A stretch of DNA of 64,000 nucleotides, from contig NZ_FMIA01000002.1 of NCBI RefSeq assembly GCF_900091615.1, positions 2,046,001 through 2,110,000 on the forward strand, given 5' to 3'. Of the stretch, positions 16,720-23,500 are shown piece by piece. The position numbers were made by a program, and so were the translations under genes. Source of the DNA: Micromonospora yangpuensis. Lineage in GTDB: Bacteria > Actinomycetota > Actinomycetes > Mycobacteriales > Micromonosporaceae. How positions within the stretch are numbered: the stretch's first letter is position 1; each line of letters starts with the position of its first letter. Below the pieces are notes generated by a model, which was given only the letters and a program-made list of their open reading frames with translations, did no database searches and was not told the origin of the DNA.

Positions 16720-18660
16720 ATGCACCGCGCTGTCTCCTCGGTCACGGTTGCCCTCGGCCTGTTCGGGCTGACCGTGGCGTTCTCCGGCACGGCCACGGCC
16801 GCGCCCGCCCCGCAGCCCAAACCGGAGCCGGGCAAGAAGCGGTGCGCCATCACCGACCCACGGCTACGTGAGGTCTCCGGCCTGGTGGCCACCAAGAGCG
16901 GCTACATCGTGGTCAACGACGGCACCGAGGTCGAGGAGCGCAAGCGCGTCTTCTACCTCGACACCAAGTGCCAGGTGACCAAGGCGGTCGCCTACACCCA
17001 GCAGGGGCCGTTCGACACCGAGGACCTCGCGCTCTCGCCCGACGGCAAGACGCTCTGGATCGCCGACACCGGTGACAACATCACCAGCCGGGAGCGCCGG
17101 GAGCGGGTGGCGGTGTGGACCATGCCGGTCGACGGCTCCAAACGACCGGTGCTGCACCGCCTCTCCTACCCCGAGCGCAAGCCGCACGACGCCGAGGCGT
17201 TGCTGATCGGCCCGGACAACCTGCCGTTGGTCATCACCAAGGAGCTCAACGGCAAGTCGCAGATCTTCACCCCCACCGGGCCGCTGCGGTCCGGGGACAC
17301 CGAGCCGGTGCCGATGAAGAAGGTCGGCGAGGTCACCGTCCCGAAGACCACCACGGAGAACCCGCTCAACAGCATCGGCCGGCAGACGGTCACCGGGGCC
17401 GCCCGCGCGCCCGACGGCAGCCGGGTGGTGCTGCGCACGTACGCCGACGCCTTCGAGTTCGACGTCGCCGACGGCGACGTCCTCGCCGCGCTGACCACCG
17501 GCAAGCCGAGGGTGACCCCGCTGACCGACCCGTTCGGGGAGGCCATCTCCTACACCCCCGACGGCAAGACCTTCGTCACCGTCTCCGACGGGGGCGAACT
17601 GGCCGACGACGAGGAGCTGGAGATCCTCGCCTACACCCCGGCGACCACGGGCGCCGAGGCGCTCGCCGCCGAGGGTGGCCCTCCAGAGCCCAAGAAGCAG
17701 TCCTGGACCGCCGACCTGTCCCTGGACGACATCACCTACCTGATCGCGGCCACCGGGATCCTCGGTGCGCTGCTGGTGGGTGCCGGCATCGTCGGTATCG
17801 TGCGCGCCCGCCGACGGCCCGACGCCTCGTCGGTCGGTCCGAAGTCCGACGGCGGGCCACTGCCGGGCGACGATGAGCGCGCGGCACCGGTGTCCGCCGG
17901 GGAGCGTCCGCGCGGCGGCGTCTACGGCGGTGCGGCCTCCGGCGGCCATCCGGCACCGGTCGCCGCCCGTCCTGCGGGGCGCACCGGAGACCCGGCCCCG
18001 GCCGGGGTCTACGGCGGCAAGGCGGCCCGCGGTGGTGCCGTCTACGGCGGTGGCCGTCCCGCCGGCGACGGCGACGGTGGTCGTCCCGGCGGTGGTGCTG
18101 GTGGTGGTCGTGCCGGTGGTGGTCGGCCCGGTGGCGGCGTGTACGGCGCGGCCGCCCCACCCGGGCCGGGCCCGGCGGCTGGTGGTCGCGGTGGCCGACC
18201 CGGCGGCGGCCGACCGACCGGCGGTGGCGGCCAGCCCGGCGGGGGTGGTGGCGGTCAGTCCGGTGGCAACCGGGGCGATCAACCGGGTGCTCCGCGGGGT
18301 GCCCAGCCCGGTGCCGGTCAACCGGCGGCCCGGGGCGGCCCGGCCGGTGGTGCGGGGCGCGGTGGCCAGCCCGGTCGGGCAGCTCAGCCGCCTCGCGGTG
18401 GGCAGCCGGATCGCGGCGGCCAGTCCGCCCGCGGTGGGCAGCCGCCTCGCGGTGGCCAGCAGGGTCGCGGTGGTCACCCGCCGGCGGGTGACGGGGGCCG
18501 GGGCGGGGTCTACGGCGGCGGTCGGGCCGAGCCGCCGCGTCGCGGCGGCCGGGAGCCCGACCCCCGGGCGGGTCGGCGGCGCGACGCCGAGCACGACGAC
18601 GGCAACCAGAGCCAACCGCCCTACGGCGGCCGCGGCGACTACCGCGGTGAGCGTTACTGA
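16720..18660 (+). CDS. Exported propeller-like protein with cytoplasmic RGG-rich tail
   Basis: A 646-residue protein. The signal peptide is residues 1-28 (cleavage near TATAAPA). A domain of repeated short strands with Asp/Gly turns (SGLVATKSGYIVVND, DLALSPDGKTLWIADTGDN, AISYTPDGKTFVTVSDGGEL) suggests a beta-propeller exposed outside. A transmembrane helix lies at about 339-362, followed by VRARRRP, so the remaining about 280 residues should be cytoplasmic. That tail is extremely Gly/Arg/Pro/Gln rich, with recurring GGVYGG and RGGQP units. I know no function. The tail is the oddest part: an intrinsically disordered RGG-type segment on a membrane anchor. Confidence 0.8.
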   Translation: MHRAVSSVTVALGLFGLTVAFSGTATAAPAPQPKPEPGKKRCAITDPRLREVSGLVATKSGYIVVNDGTEVEERKRVFYLDTKCQVTKAVAYTQQGPFDTEDLALSPDGKTLWIADTGDNITSRERRERVAVWTMPVDGSKRPVLHRLSYPERKPHDAEALLIGPDNLPLVITKELNGKSQIFTPTGPLRSGDTEPVPMKKVGEVTVPKTTTENPLNSIGRQTVTGAARAPDGSRVVLRTYADAFEFDVADGDVLAALTTGKPRVTPLTDPFGEAISYTPDGKTFVTVSDGGELADDEELEILAYTPATTGAEALAAEGGPPEPKKQSWTADLSLDDITYLIAATGILGALLVGAGIVGIVRARRRPDASSVGPKSDGGPLPGDDERAAPVSAGERPRGGVYGGAASGGHPAPVAARPAGRTGDPAPAGVYGGKAARGGAVYGGGRPAGDGDGGRPGGGAGGGRAGGGRPGGGVYGAAAPPGPGPAAGGRGGRPGGGRPTGGGGQPGGGGGGQSGGNRGDQPGAPRGAQPGAGQPAARGGPAGGAGRGGQPGRAAQPPRGGQPDRGGQSARGGQPPRGGQQGRGGHPPAGDGGRGGVYGGGRAEPPRRGGREPDPRAGRRRDAEHDDGNQSQPPYGGRGDYRGERY

Positions 18661-18679
18661 CCGCGCCGCCCGATGGGCC

Positions 18680-18714
18680 GACCCCACGGCCTGCTGCACC
18701 GGGGACGTGGGGTC
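18680..18714. terminator. Hairpin between convergent RGG-protein and lexA genes
   Basis: GACCCCACG pairs with CGTGGGGTC across a 17-base loop, inside the 76-bp gap between two convergent genes. The stem is short but well placed. Confidence 0.55.
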
Positions 18715-18736
18715 CGTGGTCAGGCCACCGGCCCGG

Positions 18737-19516
18737 TCAGATCCGGCGCAGCACCGCCACGACCCGGCCCATGATGGTGGCGTCGTCGCCAGCGATCGGG
18801 TCGAAGGCCGGGTTCTGCGGCATCAGCCAGACGTGCCCGTCGCGTCGCCGGTAGGTCTTGACGGTCGCCTCCCCGTCCAGCATCGCGGCCACGATCTCGC
18901 CGGAGTCCGCGGTGGGCTGTTGGCGGACCACCACCCAGTCGCCGTCGCAGATCGCCGCGTCGAGCATCGAGTCGCCCTTGACCTGGAGCATGAAGACCTC
19001 GCCCTCACCCACCAGCTCGCGGGGCAGCGGGAAGACGTCCTCCACCGACTGCTCGGCGAGGATCGGCCCACCGGCGGCGATCCGGCCCAGCATCGGCACG
19101 TACGCCGGGGCGGGCCGCTGCGCCCGGGTCACCTCGTCGTCGAGGTCACCGGGGGAGCGCACGTCCACCGCGCGGGGCCGGTTGGGGTCGCGGCGCAGGA
19201 AGCCCTTCTTCTCCAGCTCCTTGAGCTGGTAGGCGACGCTGGACGGGGAGACCAGCCCGACCGCCTCACCGATCTCCCGGACGCTCGGCGGGTAACCGTG
19301 CCGCTCGACCCAGGTGCGGATGAACTCCAGGATCCGGCGCTGTCGGGCGGTCAGGTCCACGGCGGCCGGGTCGCTGAACGCGCTGACCTGGGCGACCGGC
19401 CGTACGGCGGGCTGCCCGGCCCGGCTGCGGGCCGCGCCCCGGCGCCGTGTGGCCGGCGGACCCGCCTCGGTGATCTGCTGCGGGTGCTTCTGCCGGCTGG
19501 CCCGGTCCTCGGTCAC
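18737..19516 (-). CDS. lexA: SOS repressor LexA
   Basis: Represses DNA-damage genes until RecA* triggers self-cleavage. A winged-helix DNA-binding domain ([20 protein letters not shown], then [20 protein letters not shown]) precedes the S24 peptidase domain. The cleavage site Ala-Gly is in [10 protein letters not shown], the catalytic serine in VKGDSMLDA and the lysine in [13 protein letters not shown] at 19516 follows GGGAGG by eight bases and gives 259 residues; an ATG at 19591 would lie inside an SOS-like box and is rejected. The N-terminus has an Arg/Ala-rich extension of about 50 residues before the wHTH. Two SOS boxes upstream indicate autoregulation. Confidence 0.95.
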   Translation of the reverse strand: MTEDRASRQKHPQQITEAGPPATRRRGAARSRAGQPAVRPVAQVSAFSDPAAVDLTARQRRILEFIRTWVERHGYPPSVREIGEAVGLVSPSSVAYQLKELEKKGFLRRDPNRPRAVDVRSPGDLDDEVTRAQRPAPAYVPMLGRIAAGGPILAEQSVEDVFPLPRELVGEGEVFMLQVKGDSMLDAAICDGDWVVVRQQPTADSGEIVAAMLDGEATVKTYRRRDGHVWLMPQNPAFDPIAGDDATIMGRVVAVLRRI

Positions 19517-19585
19517 GTCCGTCCTCCCTGGTCGGCGCCGGCGCTCCGGCTGTTCCTGACCGTATAGGTGAGATCCGCCATTTTC

Positions 19586-19597
19586 AAACATCTGTTC
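19586..19597. promoter_or_regulatory. Imperfect SOS box upstream of lexA
   Basis: AAACATCTGTTC differs by one base from the actinobacterial LexA site GAAC-N4-GTTC. It lies 70 bp before the lexA start and 52 bp (about five turns) from the perfect box at 19638, so two LexA dimers could bind on one DNA face. Confidence 0.55.
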
Positions 19598-19637
19598 GAC
19601 CTGTTCCCGCGTGTCGAGGTGATATTCGAGCTGATTC

Positions 19638-19649
19638 GAACGCGTGTTC
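19638..19649. promoter_or_regulatory. Perfect SOS box upstream of lexA
   Basis: GAACGCGTGTTC matches the LexA consensus GAAC-N4-GTTC exactly and has C and T as outer flanks. It sits 122 bp upstream of the lexA start codon. The remainder of the 444-bp lexA-nrdR gap (19517-19960) holds the nrdR promoter and otherwise nothing I recognise. Confidence 0.85.
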
Positions 19650-19763
19650 TGATAGAGATGCTACGTCGGGGGCCGCCGTGACCGGGTGGGGTGCCGGTGC
19701 GTTGGGGTTCTCGGCGGGTCGCCGACGGGGGGTGCCCGTGACGCGCCGGACACGCCTACCAAC

Positions 19764-19792
19764 TTGACCTCGGTTCGCCGGCAACATAGGTT
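19764..19792 (+). promoter_or_regulatory. Likely nrdR-nrdJ promoter (TTGACC-17-TAGGTT)
   Basis: TTGACC at 19764-19769 and TAGGTT at 19787-19792 are separated by 17 bp, a close match to the housekeeping actinobacterial promoter. It points toward nrdR and leaves a leader of about 160 nt. The NrdR-like box begins just downstream. Confidence 0.7.
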
Positions 19793-19796
19793 CGAC

Positions 19797-19811
19797 CCCT
19801 AGATGTAGTAG
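19797..19811. promoter_or_regulatory. Candidate NrdR box over the transcription start
   Basis: CCCTAGATGTAGTAG reads CTACTACATCTAGGG on the other strand, resembling the CACTACATCTAGTG-type NrdR box of Streptomyces nrd promoters. It lies five bases past the -10 hexamer, where bound repressor would block initiation. The usual second box about three turns away is not clear. Confidence 0.5.
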
Positions 19812-19960
19812 TCACATGGGTGTAAGTCGCCTACAGGTTGGGTTCGACTACCGACCGCACTCCCCGCACCAGCAGCACGGCGGCGGCCATCGGCGATGGT
19901 TCGCGCCGGGCTTCCAGGTGCCCGGCGGCGCGTTCCGCGAGCGATGAAGGAGGCCGAGTG

Positions 19961-20518
19961 ATGCGCTGCCCGTACTGCCGGCACGCCGACTCTCGGGTGG
20001 TCGACTCGCGGGAGGCCGACGACGGCCAGCTGATCCGGCGGCGCCGCTCCTGCCCGGAGTGCGGCAAGCGGTTCACCACCGTCGAGGAGGCGGTGCTCGC
20101 GGTGGTCAAGCGCAGCGGGGTCACCGAGCCGTTCAGCCGTACGAAGATCATCGGTGGGGTGCGCAAGGCCTGCCAGGGGCGACCGGTCGACGAGGACTCG
20201 ATCGCCCTGCTCGCCCAGAAGGTCGAGGAGACCGTCCGGGCCAAGGGCGCCGCCGAGATCCCCAGCCACGACGTGGGGCTGGCCATCCTGGGCCCGTTGC
20301 GGGACCTGGACGAGGTGGCCTACCTGCGCTTCGCCAGCGTCTACCGGGCCTTCGACTCGCTTGCCGACTTCGAGCGGGAGATCGAGACGCTGCGCGCCGC
20401 CGCGCTCGCCCGGCAGGACGCCGCCGGACAGCCGGAGGCCCAGGGCCGGGCGGCGGCTCAGGGCGGCCCGGCCGCCCAGGGGGGCGCGGCGCCACGAGCC
20501 GCCGCCCGCCCCAGCTGA
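19961..20518 (+). CDS. nrdR: Ribonucleotide reductase repressor NrdR
   Basis: Nucleotide-sensing repressor of ribonucleotide reductase genes. The N-terminal zinc ribbon is [14 protein letters not shown] with [10 protein letters not shown] (four cysteines). The ATP-cone domain follows ([20 protein letters not shown], then [28 protein letters not shown]). The 185 residues include an Ala/Gly/Gln-rich C-terminal tail longer than usual. ATG at 19961 follows GAAGGAGG. It precedes nrdJ on the same strand by 70 bp, so NrdR probably controls its own operon through the box at 19797. Confidence 0.95.
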   Translation: MRCPYCRHADSRVVDSREADDGQLIRRRRSCPECGKRFTTVEEAVLAVVKRSGVTEPFSRTKIIGGVRKACQGRPVDEDSIALLAQKVEETVRAKGAAEIPSHDVGLAILGPLRDLDEVAYLRFASVYRAFDSLADFEREIETLRAAALARQDAAGQPEAQGRAAAQGGPAAQGGAAPRAAARPS

Positions 20519-20588
20519 CGTACTTCTTTCACAGTTTCTGACAGTAACCACACGTGGCCGGTGGCCGCGCAGACGAGGGGGCGATGAG

Positions 20589-23500
20589 ATGGCGGGGGAT
20601 GGCGTGACAACCAGCCGGTCACGGACGAAGGCCGGCGCGGGGCTCAAGGTCGAGCGGGTCTGGACCACCGAAGGCGTCCACCCGTACGACGAGGTCGCCT
20701 GGGAGCGGCGCGACATCGTCATGACGAACTGGCGGGACGGCGCGATCAACTTCGAGCAGCGCGGGGTGGAGTTCCCCGAGTCCTGGAGCGTCAACGCGGC
20801 CAACATCGTCACCACCAAGTACTTCCGGGGCGCGGTGGGCACCCCGGAGCGGGAGTGGTCGCTCAAGCAGCTCATCGACCGGGTGGTGCACACCTACCGG
20901 GCCGCCGGTGAGCAGCACGGCTACTTCACCACCCCCGCCGACGCCGAACTCTTCGAGCACGAGCTGACCTGGATGCTGCTGCACCAGGTGTTCAGCTTCA
21001 ACTCCCCGGTCTGGTTCAACGTCGGCACGCCGTCGCCACAGCAGGTCAGCGCGTGTTTTATCCTCGCCGTGGACGACTCGATGGACTCGATCCTCGACTG
21101 GTACAAGGAAGAGGGGTTGATCTTCAAGGGTGGTTCCGGCTCCGGGGTCAACCTCTCCCGGATCCGCTCCTCCCGGGAGCTGCTCTCCTCCGGCGGCACC
21201 GCCTCCGGCCCGGTCAGCTTCATGCGTGGCGCGGACGCCAGCGCCGGCACCATAAAGTCCGGTGGGGCGACCCGGCGGGCGGCCAAGATGGTCATCCTCG
21301 ACGTGGACCACCCGGACATCGAGGAGTTCGTGGTCACCAAGGCGCGCGAGGAGGACAAGATCCGCGCGCTGCGCGACGCCGGGTTCGACATGGACCTCGG
21401 CGGCTCGGACATCGTCAGCGTGCAGTACCAGAACGCCAACAACTCGGTCCGGGTCTCCGACGAGTTCATGCGGGCCGTCGACGGCGGCACCGGCTTCGAC
21501 CTGCGCGGCCGGCTCGACGGCGCGGTGATCGACACCGTCGACGCCAAGGGGCTGTTCCGCTCCATCGCCCAGGCAGCCTGGGAGTGCGCCGACCCCGGCC
21601 TGCAGTACGACGACACCATCAACGACTGGCACACCTGCCCGGAAACCGGACGAATCACCGCAAGTAATCCTTGCAGTGAGTACCTGCACCTGGACAACTC
21701 GTCCTGCAACCTGGCCTCGCTGAACCTCATGAAGTTCCTGCGGGCCGACGGTGGCTTCGAGGTGGAGAAGTTCGTCCGCTCCGTCGAGTTCGTCATCACC
21801 GCCATGGACATCTCGATCTGTTTCGCCGACTTCCCGACCGAGAAGATCGGCGAGACCACCCGGGCCTACCGGCAGCTCGGCATCGGGTACGCCAACCTCG
21901 GCGCGCTGCTGATGGCCTCCGGCCTGCCGTACGACTCCGAGCAGGGGCGTTCGGTGGCCGCCGCGATCACCTCGCTGATGACCGGCACCGCGTACCGCCG
22001 CTCGGCGGAGCTGGCCGGCATCGTCGGCGCGTACGAGGGGTACGCCCGCAACGCCGAGCCGCACAAGCGGGTGATGCGCAAGCACGCCGCCGCCAACGAC
22101 GAGATCAAGCCCGCCGGTACGGTGGCCACCGCGATCGCCCGGGAGGCCACGAAGCAGTGGACCCAGGGCAACAAGCTCGGCGACAAGTTCGGCTGGCGCA
22201 ACTCCCAGGCCGCGGTACTGGCGCCGACCGGCTGCCTGACCGCCGACACCATGGTGACCACCGATCGCGGGTTGGTCCGCCTCGGTGAGCTCGGTGACGT
22301 CTACGGCGACCGCTGGCAGGACCTGGACCTGCAGGTCTCCACGGACGAGGGGGCCCGTACGGCGACGAAGTTCTTCGTCAACGGTGAGGAGCCGACCCGG
22401 CGGATCGTGACCGACGGCGGTTACCGGATCCAGGGCACCCTGGCCCACCGGATCAAGGTCGTCGAGCCGGAGTCCGGCGCGTGGGTGTGGAAGCGGATGG
22501 CCGAGGTCGCCGAGGGTGACCTGGTGCCGATCCAGCTCGGCACGCTGGTGGGCGAGCCCCGCCGGGTGCCGCTGCCCGTGCTCGACCAGGCGTACTACAC
22601 CGACGACCGTCGGCTCTACGTCCCGGACGCCGTCGACACCGAGCTTGCCGAACTCGTCGGCTACTTCATGGGCGACGGCAGTCTGCACGCCAAGGGCCTC
22701 CGGTTCTGCGTGGCCGACACGGACCTCGACGTGGTCGAGCGGCTCCGGGTGCTCGGCAAGGGTCTGTTCGGTCTGGAGCCGGTGGTCGCCGCGCAGGCCG
22801 GCTACCAGGAGGTCAGCTTCCACTCGGTTCGGCTGGCCCGGTGGTGGCAGACGGCCGGGTTCGCCAAGACACTGCCCGGCGCAGACCACTCCGGCAAGGG
22901 CTGGACTCCCCAGGTGCCGTCGGCGCTGCTGGAGACCAACGACGCCGGCGTCTACGGGGCGTTCCTGCGGGGCCTCTTCGAGGCCGACGGTACGGTGCTC
23001 GGCGGCGTACCGTCGATGTCCACCTCCACCGAGAGCTTCGCGGCCGAGGTCCGTACCCTGCTGTTGACGCTCGGGATGGCCACGACCACCCGGCGGACGA
23101 TCAGCGGCCTGGGCTCCGAGGTCTGGCAGGTGCGGCTGCGCAACACCGCGCACGCGATCGCCTTCGACGAGGTCGTCGGCTTCGTCGGTGCCCGCAAGGG
23201 CGACCTGGTCACGTCCGACATGGCACAGAGCGCCAACCGGGACCGGATCCACCTGCCGGCTGCGGTGTGGGATCTGCTGGTGCCGGCCGGTCACGAGCTG
23301 CGCCCGGCGGTCGTCCAGTCGCTGCGCAAGACCGGCGGCGTGCCCCGGGCGGTGGCGCTGCGGGTGTTCGCCGAGACCGGCGACGACCGGCTCGGTCACG
23401 CCCTCGACTACCTCTTCGAGCAGGTCGCGGTGAACGAGGACGGCGGGGTCCAGCCGACCTACGACCTCTCCGTACCGGCGAACGTCACCTACGTCGCGGG

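Noticed and set aside
16720..18660. Minus-strand 611-codon frame
   Set aside because: Antisense shadow of the Gly/Arg-rich gene; composition only mirrors the repeats.
19517..19591. Longer lexA starting at ATG 19591
   Set aside because: It would start inside an SOS-like box, lacks a ribosome site and would give an atypical N-terminus; GTG 19516 has GGGAGG.
19783..19800. tRNA T-arm-like sequence ATAGGTTCGACCCCTA
   Set aside because: No acceptor stem, D-arm or anticodon arm can be folded around it; it overlaps the nrdR promoter and lies too near the -10 box.
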